Assembly (NCBI GenBank): GCA_017550445.1
Contig: JAFZOV010000052.1
Span: 1-53,094 of the forward strand
Source: Fibrobacter sp.
GTDB lineage: Bacteria; Fibrobacterota; Fibrobacteria; Fibrobacterales; Fibrobacteraceae
Length of the DNA: 53,094 nucleotides
Direction: 5' to 3'
Numbering within the stretch: position 1 is the first letter of the stretch; every line of letters starts with the position of its first letter. The notes beneath the pieces were generated by a model. That model searched no databases and had not been told where the DNA came from. It was given only the letters and a program-made list of their open reading frames with translations. Below, piece after piece: positions 26,314-35,510 of the stretch. The translations under genes were made by a program, and so were the position numbers.

Positions 26314-27330
26314 CTATTGCTTGATAACGAACATTTCAAAAAGGATTGCGGTAAACATATCCTTCTTAGCGAGTTTCATTTCGATGTTGCGAATGCCGAT
26401 ACGAGAGGGCGACGCCACAAATGCAGCGATAAAGGAATTCAGTTCGGCAAAGTCAGCCATCGTGGTAGCCTTGATCGTGTAACGCTTGTAGACACCGAAT
26501 TCTTCCACCAGCGGCTTTTCAAGACCGGAGAACTGCACCTTCTGGGCAGCGGCCAAGGCCTTCATCGACTTGATTTCGCTGTTCACTTCGGAAACCGGAA
26601 CAAAGGACGAAACAGCACCCAGATTCACGTTAGCCACGTTGTACATACCGAATGCGGTAATGTCGGTAGCAGGAGCGTTTTCGGGCAGTGGCGGAGTCCT
26701 GAAGTCAGCACTGACCGCGCGAATGCGATCTAGGAAAGCCTTCTGGGAATTGGGGTTAGCGGCAACACCGCGTACGTAGTAGTAGTTCGGGGCCTGGAAA
26801 ATGCAATCCGAGAAGCCGACATCATCCGGCGTCGCCGTATTCAAGAAGGCAAGGAACTGACCAATGGCTGCCTTCTGGTAAGAAAGCTTTTCGAGCGGCA
26901 AGTAGCTGTTGTAGTCCGAGCGCTTGTTGTTGAACAAGGCCTGGGGATTGATTTCGCCCACCACCTGCTTCACGGTCACGTTTTCGCGCTGACGAATCAT
27001 GGCAGCGGCGGCAGCGGCTTCCGCTTCCAGCGAACCACCGGCGGAGGTCTTTTGGCCCATGCCAATCGCCAAAGCAGAACGGGTCGGGTCTTCGGCACCG
27101 ATCAATTCCAGATACGGCGGCGGCAACAGGCCCTGCAAAGGCTGAGGAACGCCAGCCACACTCAAGAAACAGCTGAAGGCAACAAACACAAACAAAGCCG
27201 CCACAAGGACCGTCAAAGCCTTCTTGCGGGACTTATTCTGCAAGTCCTTGACGCTAGTGACATTCACCGGAGCCACATTTTCGACTTCGACCAAACGTTC
27301 AGCGGCGTCAATCAAGTTCAAATGAATCAT
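26314..27330 (-). CDS. PilN/PilO-like pilus or secretion assembly protein
   Basis: 338 residues from ATG 27330, which overlaps the PilM-like stop by 4 bases (ATGA); an upstream start at 27375 is less likely. A short cytosolic segment beginning MIHLNLIDAAERLVEVENV, one membrane helix (about 39-60) and a periplasmic region suit the PilN/PilO inner-membrane platform of type IV pili or type II secretion. Sequence similarity is weak; the call leans on position after the PilM-like gene and on topology. The single long protein may replace separate PilN and PilO. Confidence 0.6.
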   Translation of the reverse strand: MIHLNLIDAAERLVEVENVAPVNVTSVKDLQNKSRKKALTVLVAALFVFVAFSCFLSVAGVPQPLQGLLPPPYLELIGAEDPTRSALAIGMGQKTSAGGSLEAEAAAAAAMIRQRENVTVKQVVGEINPQALFNNKRSDYNSYLPLEKLSYQKAAIGQFLAFLNTATPDDVGFSDCIFQAPNYYYVRGVAANPNSQKAFLDRIRAVSADFRTPPLPENAPATDITAFGMYNVANVNLGAVSSFVPVSEVNSEIKSMKALAAAQKVQFSGLEKPLVEEFGVYKRYTIKATTMADFAELNSFIAAFVASPSRIGIRNIEMKLAKKDMFTAILFEMFVIKQ

Positions 27331-28241
27331 ACACCCTCCATCACATTCAAGGCAGCACCGATAGCGCCAGCGCAAGAAAGCACGGCAGCAGAATCTTCTT
27401 CTTCGATCGGGAGCCTCAAGTTAGAGAAAGAATCCATCAAGGAAAGCTGGCAATCAGCTAACTTCGCACGAACGCCTTCCACGAACTGCATATCGCTAGC
27501 CATTTCGCCGCACAGACGAACCGTCTTGGTCACCACCGCGGCATTTTCCTGCTGAGCAATAGCAATCTGTTCGGCAATTTCCTTTGCCAAGATCTGGTAA
27601 GCCTCTTCCTTGGTGTTATTCACCAAAGAAAGCGTGGACACGCAGCGGAGCGCATGCAGGTTGTCCTTGGTAAGCCAAAGCAGGGTCACACCGGCATAGT
27701 CAGCCTTGACTAAGCATGTCAGTTCGGACACATTTTCAGCAAAATCCATCAAATTCATGAGAGAAAGGACATCCACATCCATGGCCTTAGGCGCAAGCAT
27801 CTTGTTGCGGAAACCCTTACGCAGGTTGTCGACCCACTGTTCGCGGACGGCAATCAGCATGATGGTATATCCCAGCGACTGGTCGCCGCTCATGATTTTG
27901 TAATCAATTATATACGCATTGGCATCGGCATTGGTAATCAGCGAAACGTACCACTTTACATAGTCGTCCACGTTTTTTGCTGCTTCTGCCGGAACAAAGA
28001 TTTGGCGAACAATCGACCTAAATGCAGGAATAGCCACAGAAACGGCTTCGACAGACTCAATCTGGTTGAAATCCATCCAACCCTGGAGGGCGGTTTCAAA
28101 AGCATAGACATCATCGAGGGGGGCGGTTTCCGTATCGAGAACAGCCGTCTTCAAAACACGGCGTTCGGCTGCATCCAGAAGGGCAACTTTCAGAGAAGCA
28201 TCCCCCGCTTCTATACCCATGTAAATCTTCGTATCACTCAT
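27327..28241 (-). CDS. PilM-like actin-fold protein
   Basis: 304 residues. YMGIEAGDASLKVALLD (about 7-23) is an actin-fold phosphate-1-like start, and the central and C-terminal parts (LIAVREQWVDNLRKGF; LSCAGAIGAAL) fit PilM. PilM is the cytosolic ATP-binding ring component that binds the PilN N-terminus. It is translationally coupled to the PilN-like gene. ComEA-like and GspE/PilB-like genes lie upstream on the same strand, supporting a pilus or competence role. Confidence 0.65.
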   Translation of the reverse strand: MSDTKIYMGIEAGDASLKVALLDAAERRVLKTAVLDTETAPLDDVYAFETALQGWMDFNQIESVEAVSVAIPAFRSIVRQIFVPAEAAKNVDDYVKWYVSLITNADANAYIIDYKIMSGDQSLGYTIMLIAVREQWVDNLRKGFRNKMLAPKAMDVDVLSLMNLMDFAENVSELTCLVKADYAGVTLLWLTKDNLHALRCVSTLSLVNNTKEEAYQILAKEIAEQIAIAQQENAAVVTKTVRLCGEMASDMQFVEGVRAKLADCQLSLMDSFSNLRLPIEEEDSAAVLSCAGAIGAALNVMEGV

Positions 28242-28278
28242 ATTATCAACGACTTATGAAAAAAACTACACCATAAAA

Positions 28279-28728
28279 CTAATCAAAAATTACCCCCAAA
28301 AGGAGCTTTTCTAATTTTTTCTTGCCGATTCCTGGCACTTTTTGCAAATCTTCCCCCGTTTTGAAGGGTCCAAGGGCATTTCTGGTGGCCAAAATCTTCT
28401 CGGCGAGCTTCGGACCGACCCCATTTAGGGCACAAAGTTCTTCCAAAGAAGCCGAATTGATATGTACCGGAAGATTCACTTTTTTGGTCTTTTTTCGCTC
28501 TTTTTTAGGCCCGTTTACGTAATTTCCGTCAGTTTTTGACACAAAACTATTATCAGGAGCCGACAAGGCCCTTTCCTCTGGCAAGGGGACGGTGTTTTCG
28601 ACCACAATAGCCTCGCCCACCTCAAAACTTTCGATGGACGGGAGCCCCCAGGGTAAAAACCGAACGACGACTCCAATGACCAATAGGCATAGTGCCAATC
28701 GGACTACGTTTCTTTCAGGTGCATTCAT
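28279..28728 (-). CDS. ComEA-like helix-hairpin-helix DNA-binding protein
   Basis: 149 residues. One N-terminal membrane helix (about 8-25), a Lys-rich linker, and tandem helix-hairpin-helix motifs (INSASLEELCALNGVGPKLA, then LQKVPGIGKKKLEKL). ComEA-type proteins bind incoming DNA in the periplasm during transformation. GGAGG precedes ATG 28728. Confidence 0.85.
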   Translation of the reverse strand: MNAPERNVVRLALCLLVIGVVVRFLPWGLPSIESFEVGEAIVVENTVPLPEERALSAPDNSFVSKTDGNYVNGPKKERKKTKKVNLPVHINSASLEELCALNGVGPKLAEKILATRNALGPFKTGEDLQKVPGIGKKKLEKLLLGVIFD

Positions 28729-28745
28729 AGGACAACCTCCGTTGG

Positions 28746-29456
28746 TTATCCTCGACCAAAAGGCTTTTTAAGCGTCTCCTCCACCGCATTCACGTCAGAA
28801 GGGACGTCGACCGAAATCGAAAGGTAAGGACTCTGGACAATGCGAATGGGGCGTTTGCCCAAAATGCGCATCTGCTCCAGGGAGCGTTCTTTTTCGACCT
28901 CGTTCTGTGGCAAAGACGAAAATTCATCGCGACACACCCTGGAATATGCGTAAATTCCCTGGTGCTGGAACCAGCGGGGAGCGTCCTCATTCGCCACCCA
29001 CCGGGTAAAGTCCACCGCGTAATCGTCTTTTACCAATACCTTGACCACCGTCTTCAGTTCCGCCTCTGCAGGGTTCAGGGGGCACGCCACCGTCACCCAT
29101 TCGTCCGGGTGCTTTTCGAGGGCAAGAGCCACATCGCACAGCACCGAAGGCTCCACCAAAGGTTCATCGCCCTGCAAGTTCACCACCAGGTCCAGATCAA
29201 GGGCCCGAGCAGCAAAGGCAACGCGGTCAGAACCGGTTGCTGCATCCGGAGTCAAGATAAATTCAAAACCCGCCCGAGAAACTACATCTGCAATCTCTTC
29301 GGAATCGGTAGCGCAAACAATGCGTTCAAAACATTCGGCAAGCTGGGCGCGTTCCAAGGTGCGGACAATCATTTCTTTGCCCGCGATTTTGACCAAGGGT
29401 TTCCCCGGAAAGCGGCTTGAGCCCATACGGGCAGGAACTATGCAATGCACAGCCAT
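28746..29456 (-). CDS. kdsB: 3-deoxy-manno-octulosonate cytidylyltransferase
   Basis: 236 residues from ATG 29456; GTG 29468 would add four residues. IVPARMGSSRFPGKPL (nucleotide-binding), VNLQGDEPLV and QGIYAYSR are KdsB signatures. It activates KDO as CMP-KDO for lipopolysaccharide inner core synthesis, which shows a Gram-negative envelope. It lies between gatC and the comEA-like gene with short gaps. Confidence 0.94.
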   Translation of the reverse strand: MAVHCIVPARMGSSRFPGKPLVKIAGKEMIVRTLERAQLAECFERIVCATDSEEIADVVSRAGFEFILTPDAATGSDRVAFAARALDLDLVVNLQGDEPLVEPSVLCDVALALEKHPDEWVTVACPLNPAEAELKTVVKVLVKDDYAVDFTRWVANEDAPRWFQHQGIYAYSRVCRDEFSSLPQNEVEKERSLEQMRILGKRPIRIVQSPYLSISVDVPSDVNAVEETLKKPFGRG

Positions 29457-29486
29457 TCTATTCCACACCCCAAACCAGCGTTGAAA

Positions 29487-29774
29487 CTAGCCGCCGATAA
29501 CCTTCGGAATGGCGAAGTGGTCGTTTTCCACTGCCGGAGCGTTCATGAAGGCCTTTTCGAGCGAGAAGCCCTGCACAGGCACGTCTTCGCGAAGAATCGT
29601 CGCACCGTTTTCGACCGCGGTCATCGGTTCCACATCGGAAAGGTTCAAAGCCTTGAGAGCTTCAAGGTGGTTGAGCATCTTGTCCAAGTGACCCTTCACG
29701 GATTCGATATCTTCTTCGGCAACTTCGAGCCTAGAAAGCTTCGCGAGTTTCAAAACTTCTTCACGTTCGAGCAT
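29487..29774 (-). CDS. gatC: Asp/Glu-tRNA amidotransferase subunit C
   Basis: 95 residues, the usual length. VLKLAKLSRLEVAEED and the C-terminal NDHFAIPKVI match GatC, which stabilises the GatA-GatB complex that converts Glu-tRNA(Gln) to Gln-tRNA(Gln). gatA and gatB are not in the window. AGAGG precedes ATG 29774, with a TATATT box upstream. Confidence 0.92.
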   Translation of the reverse strand: MLEREEVLKLAKLSRLEVAEEDIESVKGHLDKMLNHLEALKALNLSDVEPMTAVENGATILREDVPVQGFSLEKAFMNAPAVENDHFAIPKVIGG

Positions 29775-29798
29775 AAAACCTCTTTTCTTACAGAAAAT

Positions 29799-29804
29799 AA
29801 TATA
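29799..29804 (-). promoter_or_regulatory. -10-like TATATT box of the gatC operon
   Basis: Minus strand TATATT, 24 bases before ATG 29774; a heptamer repeat occupies the upstream side where a -35 would lie. Confidence 0.45.
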
Positions 29805-29894
29805 GAAATTCAGAATTCAGAATTCGGATTTCGGAATCAAATCAACACCTAATTTCACTCTACACATTCCTCATCACACATCACACATTTCACA
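29805..29894. repeat. Two adjoining heptamer arms (GAATTCG and ATGTGRA families)
   Basis: 29805-29840 has GAATTCA/GAATTCG units; 29849-29894 has CACATTC/CTCATCA/CACATTT units. The two families lie back to back, each as one arm, between uvrD and gatC. Confidence 0.7.
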
Positions 29895-32381
29895 TCATCC
29901 TATAATTTGCAGTGCCGCATACTTCAAAATAATCGTACGAACCGTCGGATCGCTACCGAATCGCACGTCCACGCGGGCATTGTCGCCAGTGCCGTAGCAC
30001 TTGACCACGGTTCCAACGCCATACTTCATGTGACGCACGCGAACTCCCGGATGGTACGGATTCTCGCTGTATTCGTCGTAAACCACGCGCGGGCCCGAAG
30101 GTTCTGCCGGCTTTACAGGAGCAGCGACCTTGACCGGATTGCGGTATACAATGTGCTTGTCATTCTTCTTGACAGAATTCGGAATTGCCGAGGGACGGTT
30201 ATAGCCATACGAGCCGAAGTTACTCGGGCGAGACGAACCGCCGCCAAAGCTACCCGAAGGTCTGCGCGGGTAAGACGGAATATTCGGGCGCGGCGGGCGC
30301 GAAAAACCCAACGAGCCTCCGAAATCCTGATTGAAGTCGCTACCGCCAAAGCCGAAATCGGTACAAGGCGTAAAGTCAACTACCGACGGATCCAGTTCTT
30401 TCAAGAAGCGAGACGGAGCAAACGGGCGAATGTTTCCCTGGAAGAATCTGCGTTCCGCATGGTACAAGTACAGTTTTTTTTCGGCACGGGTACAGCCCAC
30501 GTAGAACAGGCGGCGTTCTTCTTCCATCTGCTCGTTCATCTCGGCGCCCGACATAGTAGACGACGCACGAATCAGCGGGAAGATTTCTTCGTCACAACCC
30601 GCGATATGCACCGTGTTGAATTCCAGGCCCTTCGCCATGTGAATCGTCATCAGCGTCACCTGGCCCTTGGAATTGTCCACCTTCTTATCCGCATCGGTCA
30701 GTAGCGAAATATCCTGCAAGAAGGCATCGAGAGTCGCACCCGGATGTTCTTCGTCAAATTCGCGGATGGCGTTCACCATTTCGTCCAAGTTACCGATGCG
30801 TTCGTCGGCGGTGAGTTCGTCTTCTTTGCGCAGGAATTCCTTATAGCCAACGTCATTGATGATGCGTTCCGCAAGAATCGGAAGCGGAGTCTCCCCTGCC
30901 GCAAGTAAAGCCTTCCAATTTTGCACAAGGTCGGTAAAGCCCTTGAGCTTAAGAGCCGAGCGGCTTCCGCTGTTGACTTCGGCAAGCAAGTTATCCCAGA
31001 AGGAGCCTTCGCCTTGGCGTTCTCTTTCGAGGATATTTTCGACGGTTGTCTTGCCGATGGCACGCGGCGGCGTGTTGATGACGCGCAGGTAGGCGGCATC
31101 GTCTTTTTCGTTTGCGAGCAGACGCAAGTATGCGAGCACGTCCTTGATTTCTTTGCGGTCCCAGAATCGCATGCCGCCAAAAATGACCGACGGTATACGG
31201 CGGTCATTTAGCGCCTTTTCCAAGGCGCGGGACTGCGCGTTGGTGCGGTAAAATACAGCCGTCTTGGCATAAAAATCTTCGCCCGCTTTTGCAATCGTGT
31301 CTGCAATCGTCGAGGCTTCGGAGCGGTCATCCATAAAATGACGCACATGAATCAGGTCACCCGCATCTTCCTTGGAGAACACGTTCTTCTGCATTTCTTG
31401 AGGGCGAATGTTGTGCGCAATTACGGAGCCCGCGCCCTTCACAATGTTGGCCGTAGAGCGGTAGTTGCGTTCCAACTTTACAATCGTCACCGGAGCAAAG
31501 TCACGGTGGAAGTTACGGATAATCTTGATGTTCGCACCACGCCAGCCGTAAATGCTCTGGTCATCGTCACCCACCACCGTTACGTTCTTGTTTTCGTTGA
31601 TGAGCAACTTCAACAGTTCATACTGAACATCGTTCGTGTCCTGGTATTCGTCAACAACCACGTAGCGGAATCGTTGTGCCAGCTGCGAAGCCAAATTGGG
31701 AATCTTTTGCAACATGTAGACCGTGTTAAACAACAGGTCATCAAAGTCCATGGCATTCGATTCCTTAAGACGCTTCTGGTATTCGGCATACATTTTTGCG
31801 CGAAGGACTTCATCCGGAAAGTTAGCCAATTCCTGCGCCACATCGGGCGTCTGCAACTGAGCAACCTTGCCTCGGTACAGAATCGTATTCTTGTACTTCG
31901 AAATGGCTCCATGCAACTTCTTGACTTCGGAGGGTTCAAAGTTATCACCCACCTGCTCCTTCATAATTTCTTTCAGGAGTCTTTTTTGGTCATCGTCATC
32001 GTAAATGGAGAAATTGCCGTCGTACCACTGACCACCCAAGGCATCAAGCACGGACTGTTTGGAAAGGCAGAGTTTTAAAAGGCGTAAGCACACGGAATGG
32101 AACGTTCCCATCCAGGCGAAATTCATGTTGCAATCCAGCAACTTCTGGATACGCGACTTCATTTCGCGGGCAGCCTTGTTCGTAAAAGTCACCGCCAGAA
32201 TGCGGTCCGGTTCCACATTGTACTGCGACACCAAATGCGCAATCTTATAGGTAATGCAACGTGTCTTTCCCGAACCGGCACCAGCCAGAATCAGCATCGG
32301 GCCATCAATCTTTTTAGCCGCAGCCGCCTGTTCCGGGTTCAATTCTCTATCTAAAACACCATTATCTACAATATTTGCCAT
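29895..32381 (-). CDS. UvrD/PcrA-type DNA helicase
   Basis: 828 residues from ATG 32381, which has AAGGG 8 bases upstream; an upstream in-frame start at 32411 is inside the promoter. LNPEQAAAAKKIDGPMLILA is the Q motif, AGAGSGKT (33-40) the Walker A, and VVVDEYQDTND, GDDDQSIYGWRG, TIHMAKGLEF and VGCTRAEKKLYL are the other superfamily 1A motifs. A Gly/Ser/Arg-rich linker precedes a Tudor-like C-terminal domain (GVRVRHMKYGVGTVVKCYG) used by PcrA to bind RNA polymerase. It works in excision repair and in removing stalled transcription complexes. Confidence 0.93.
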   Translation of the reverse strand: MANIVDNGVLDRELNPEQAAAAKKIDGPMLILAGAGSGKTRCITYKIAHLVSQYNVEPDRILAVTFTNKAAREMKSRIQKLLDCNMNFAWMGTFHSVCLRLLKLCLSKQSVLDALGGQWYDGNFSIYDDDDQKRLLKEIMKEQVGDNFEPSEVKKLHGAISKYKNTILYRGKVAQLQTPDVAQELANFPDEVLRAKMYAEYQKRLKESNAMDFDDLLFNTVYMLQKIPNLASQLAQRFRYVVVDEYQDTNDVQYELLKLLINENKNVTVVGDDDQSIYGWRGANIKIIRNFHRDFAPVTIVKLERNYRSTANIVKGAGSVIAHNIRPQEMQKNVFSKEDAGDLIHVRHFMDDRSEASTIADTIAKAGEDFYAKTAVFYRTNAQSRALEKALNDRRIPSVIFGGMRFWDRKEIKDVLAYLRLLANEKDDAAYLRVINTPPRAIGKTTVENILERERQGEGSFWDNLLAEVNSGSRSALKLKGFTDLVQNWKALLAAGETPLPILAERIINDVGYKEFLRKEDELTADERIGNLDEMVNAIREFDEEHPGATLDAFLQDISLLTDADKKVDNSKGQVTLMTIHMAKGLEFNTVHIAGCDEEIFPLIRASSTMSGAEMNEQMEEERRLFYVGCTRAEKKLYLYHAERRFFQGNIRPFAPSRFLKELDPSVVDFTPCTDFGFGGSDFNQDFGGSLGFSRPPRPNIPSYPRRPSGSFGGGSSRPSNFGSYGYNRPSAIPNSVKKNDKHIVYRNPVKVAAPVKPAEPSGPRVVYDEYSENPYHPGVRVRHMKYGVGTVVKCYGTGDNARVDVRFGSDPTVRTIILKYAALQIIG

Positions 32382-32409
32382 GGAGGTCCCTTCTAATACA
32401 CAGATGTGC

Positions 32410-32415
32410 AATATA
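32410..32415 (-). promoter_or_regulatory. -10-like TATATT box of uvrD/pcrA
   Basis: Minus strand TATATTGC, 28 bases before ATG 32381; AAGGG lies in the leader. Confidence 0.45.
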
Positions 32416-32420
32416 AAAAA

Positions 32421-32511
32421 AAGAGTTACTAGTTAGAAGTTACTAGAAAATTTTTTAAGAAAAAAAATCTAGTAACTAGTAACTTAGAACTCTTAACTGC
32501 CGCAATGCGGC
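32421..32511. repeat. Degenerate 7-bp repeat hairpin (AGTTACT family)
   Basis: AGTTACT/AGTTAGA units pair with CTAGTAA/CTAGTAA/CTTAGAA units across an A/T-rich loop. A short GCCGC AAT GCGGC hairpin (32499-32511) follows, close to the PilB-like stop. Confidence 0.75.
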
Positions 32512-32517
32512 TAATCA

Positions 32518-34458
32518 CTAGTCGTCTGCAGTCGAAGCGCCGATAGCCTGTTCAAGCGTCGTGTGTCCGTCGAGAGCCTTCTGAATGCCGTCCATACGCA
32601 GCGTAATCATGCCGCATTCCTGAATGGCAGCGCGCTTAATCACGTCGCCCGAAGAACGCTTGATGATCAGGTTACGCACGGTTTCGTTCGGCACCAGGAA
32701 TTCGTAAATACCGCAACGGCCCTTGTAGCCCGAACCATCGCACTTGTCGCAACCCTTGCCATGGTAGAACTGCATGTCGGGAGTCAAGTGGAATTCGTCG
32801 CGCATGGCCTGCGAAATTTCGACAGGTTCCTTACAGTACTTACAAATACGGCGCACAAGACGCTGTGCCAACACGCCCTTGATAGCGGTAGACACAAGGA
32901 AGGGTTCCAGTCCCATTTCGAGCAAACGCGGGAAAGCACCGGCAGCATCGTTGGTATGGAGCGTACTAAAGACCAAGTGACCCGTCAAGGCAGCTTCGAT
33001 AGCCATGGACGAAGTTTCTTGGTCACGCATTTCACCGATCATAATCACGTCCGGGTCCTGACGCAGCAGGGCGCGAATGCCCGCCGCAAAGGTAAAGCCA
33101 GCGGCGTTGTTGATTTGACCTTGGTTCACACCATCAATATTAAGTTCCACCGGGTCTTCCATCGTAGAGATGTTGATCGTGGAATCCAAAATTTCTCGAA
33201 TAGACGCATACAACGTAGTAGACTTACCGGAACCGGTAGGACCGGTCACCAGCACAATGCCGTTAGGAGCATTAATCGCATCAATAAACTGCTTCAAAAC
33301 ACGCGGGTCGAAACCCATATCCTTCAGCGGGAACTGACCGGAGTTCGGGTTCAAAATACGCATAACGATCTTTTCGCAAACACCGCGCTTACGCAACGAA
33401 ATCGGGAAGGAGCTCACACGAAGGTCAACTTCGGAACCCTTGTAACGCACGGTAAAGCGGCCGTCCAACGGTTTACGTTTTTCGGCAATATCCATCTTAG
33501 AAAGGAGCTTAATACGCGAAAGAATCTGCGGCATCAAACGTGCCGGAATCGGGGACATCACCTGCAAGTCACCGTCAATACGATAACGCAACTTCAGGAA
33601 CGTTTCCTGCGGTTCAAGGTGAATATCGGAGGCCTTACGGGCAATGGCTTCGTGAATCAGGGTCGTCACAATCTTAACAACCGCGCGGCCTTCTTCGTCA
33701 GAAAGTTCGGGTTCGTCGCTGTTGCCCTGACCGCGTTCCACAGTCTCAAGTTCTTCGCCTTCCTTAGACTCTCCAATAAGTTCAGCAAGCGATTCTTCGT
33801 TACCGCCTTCGCTGTGACCCGCAAATACGCGCTCAATGGCCTTCATCACGTCCGCTTCGGAGGCCATCACGATATCAACATCCATGCGAACCTTGAACTT
33901 CACGATGCTAATCGTGCGCATGTTCGTCGGGTCCGTCATGGCAATCGTCATCACAGAATGCACCTGGCTACGATCGTCTTCGCCCTTCTGCACAAACAGC
34001 GGAACCACCTTGTACTGCTTACACATATCTTCGGGCAAGAAGGTATAAGCGTTGGGATCGATATTGAAGTTGTCAAGCTTTACATAAGGAACTTCGAACT
34101 GTCTCGAAAGAATTTCAATCAAGCGTTCTTCGGGCATGTAGCCCAAGTCCACCAAGGTTCGGCCAAGGCGCTTGCCTGAGGTTTTCTGGGTTTCGAGAGC
34201 CTTGTCCAACTGCTCCTGGTTAATGTAGCCCTGAGCAAGGAGCATTTCACCGATACGCATCTTGGTCGAAGACTGCATTTGCGAACCAAGGATGTTCGTC
34301 AAAGTTTCTTCGCTCACCATTCCCAAGCGAACCAGAATCTTACTGAGCATAAGACCGGTACGTTTGTGTTCGGCCATGGCATGGGCCAACTGGTCTTCGT
34401 CCAAAACACCTTGACGAAGAAGCAACTGTCCCAAGTTCATCTTACTGTTGTTCATCAT
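32518..34458 (-). CDS. GspE/PilB-type secretion or pilus ATPase with two MshEN-like modules
   Basis: 646 residues from ATG 34458, which overlaps the thiL stop by 4 bases. Two N-terminal MshEN-like modules (about 7-60, NLGQLLLRQGVLDEDQL; about 67-125, MRIGEMLLAQGYINQEQL) resemble the c-di-GMP-binding form. The ATPase has Walker A GPTGSGKS (406-413), Walker B IMIGEMRD (about 472-479), and a zinc tetracysteine C539/C542/C570/C573. It powers pilus extension or type II secretion at the inner membrane. c-di-GMP binding is inferred from sequence only. Confidence 0.88.
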   Translation of the reverse strand: MMNNSKMNLGQLLLRQGVLDEDQLAHAMAEHKRTGLMLSKILVRLGMVSEETLTNILGSQMQSSTKMRIGEMLLAQGYINQEQLDKALETQKTSGKRLGRTLVDLGYMPEERLIEILSRQFEVPYVKLDNFNIDPNAYTFLPEDMCKQYKVVPLFVQKGEDDRSQVHSVMTIAMTDPTNMRTISIVKFKVRMDVDIVMASEADVMKAIERVFAGHSEGGNEESLAELIGESKEGEELETVERGQGNSDEPELSDEEGRAVVKIVTTLIHEAIARKASDIHLEPQETFLKLRYRIDGDLQVMSPIPARLMPQILSRIKLLSKMDIAEKRKPLDGRFTVRYKGSEVDLRVSSFPISLRKRGVCEKIVMRILNPNSGQFPLKDMGFDPRVLKQFIDAINAPNGIVLVTGPTGSGKSTTLYASIREILDSTINISTMEDPVELNIDGVNQGQINNAAGFTFAAGIRALLRQDPDVIMIGEMRDQETSSMAIEAALTGHLVFSTLHTNDAAGAFPRLLEMGLEPFLVSTAIKGVLAQRLVRRICKYCKEPVEISQAMRDEFHLTPDMQFYHGKGCDKCDGSGYKGRCGIYEFLVPNETVRNLIIKRSSGDVIKRAAIQECGMITLRMDGIQKALDGHTTLEQAIGASTADD

Positions 34459-35450
34459 AAATGCGACCACGCCCGCGGGAAAACGGGCAATTTTTCTCCA
34501 TTTTTGCAGAGTATGCTAACTGGGTCGCACGTAGATTTTTCTACGGCAAATCCGATCTCACACACACCGCCCAATTGAGTATTCTCTGCAAATATACTTT
34601 TTGGACTAGAATTTGCAAATAGCAAGTGATATTCCTCACCCCCATTTAATGCAAAATTTAGCGGATTTTGGCCAAATTTTGTGCACATTCTCACAACTTC
34701 GGGATCAACCGGAAGTTTGTTTTCAATAATTTGCAAATTCACGTTCGAAGAAAGGGCCAAATGGTTCAATTCCGACGAAAGACCGTCGCTAATATCCATG
34801 CAGGCACCATAGGCGCCCAGACGCAGAAGTTCCGCCCCCGCTTTCTCGGCGATTTTCGGCGAAAGATGGTATTCCACCAGCGTCGGGAACTCATCGATAG
34901 CTTCGGGGTGGTTCATCAAAAGCCAAAGGCCCGCACCCGACTTGCCGAGTGTTCCGTTCACGTACAAAATGTCGCCTGGTTTTACAGCCGAGCGCAACAG
35001 AGGCTGCACATTTTCGCCTTCAAGTGTTCCCAGAAGCGTCGTCGAAAACATTCCCACATCGCCCACCACCGTATCGCCGCCAATCAGCGCAATACCGCGC
35101 TTGGCAAAGCCGCTTGCAAGCGCTTCGCGGACTCGGTCGCGAACTTCTGCAGACCAGTTCTTGTTGATGCAAAGCCCGAGAATCGCTATGCGCGGGATTC
35201 CGCCCATGGAATTGATGTCCGACACATTCGATACAATGTGTTTTTCTACAGCCTGCTCAGGCGAGGACCAGTCGAGCCTAAAATGCGTCCCTTCGACCGA
35301 CAAGTCCTTGGTCACGAGCCAGCCATCGAATTGGGCACAATCATCGCCCACGCCGAGCCACCCGCGATGCTGCGGAGCCTCGTGCTTAAAGTCGGCGGCG
35401 TTTTTCAACAAAGAATCTATGAATTTGAATTCAGGTACGTCGGGGAACAT
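34455..35450 (-). CDS. thiL: Thiamine-monophosphate kinase
   Basis: 331 residues. GVGDDCAQF (about 33-41), VSNVSDINSMGGIP, IGGDTVVGD and MDISDGLSSELNHLA are ThiL motifs with metal-binding Asp residues. The enzyme makes thiamine pyrophosphate in the cytosol. A TATTTT box ends 6 bases before ATG 35450 with no ribosome-binding site. The ATPase gene follows with an ATGA overlap. Confidence 0.95.
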   Translation of the reverse strand: MFPDVPEFKFIDSLLKNAADFKHEAPQHRGWLGVGDDCAQFDGWLVTKDLSVEGTHFRLDWSSPEQAVEKHIVSNVSDINSMGGIPRIAILGLCINKNWSAEVRDRVREALASGFAKRGIALIGGDTVVGDVGMFSTTLLGTLEGENVQPLLRSAVKPGDILYVNGTLGKSGAGLWLLMNHPEAIDEFPTLVEYHLSPKIAEKAGAELLRLGAYGACMDISDGLSSELNHLALSSNVNLQIIENKLPVDPEVVRMCTKFGQNPLNFALNGGEEYHLLFANSSPKSIFAENTQLGGVCEIGFAVEKSTCDPVSILCKNGEKLPVFPRAWSHL

Positions 35451-35456
35451 ACTCTA

Positions 35457-35462
35457 AAAATA
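35457..35462 (-). promoter_or_regulatory. -10-like TATTTT box, 6 bases before ATG 35450
   Basis: Minus strand TATTTT-TAGAGT-ATG. Confidence 0.4.
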
Positions 35463-35510
35463 GGAATATTTTGTCAAGACGCTACAGGTTTGCTCAAAAG
35501 ACAAGTCGTG

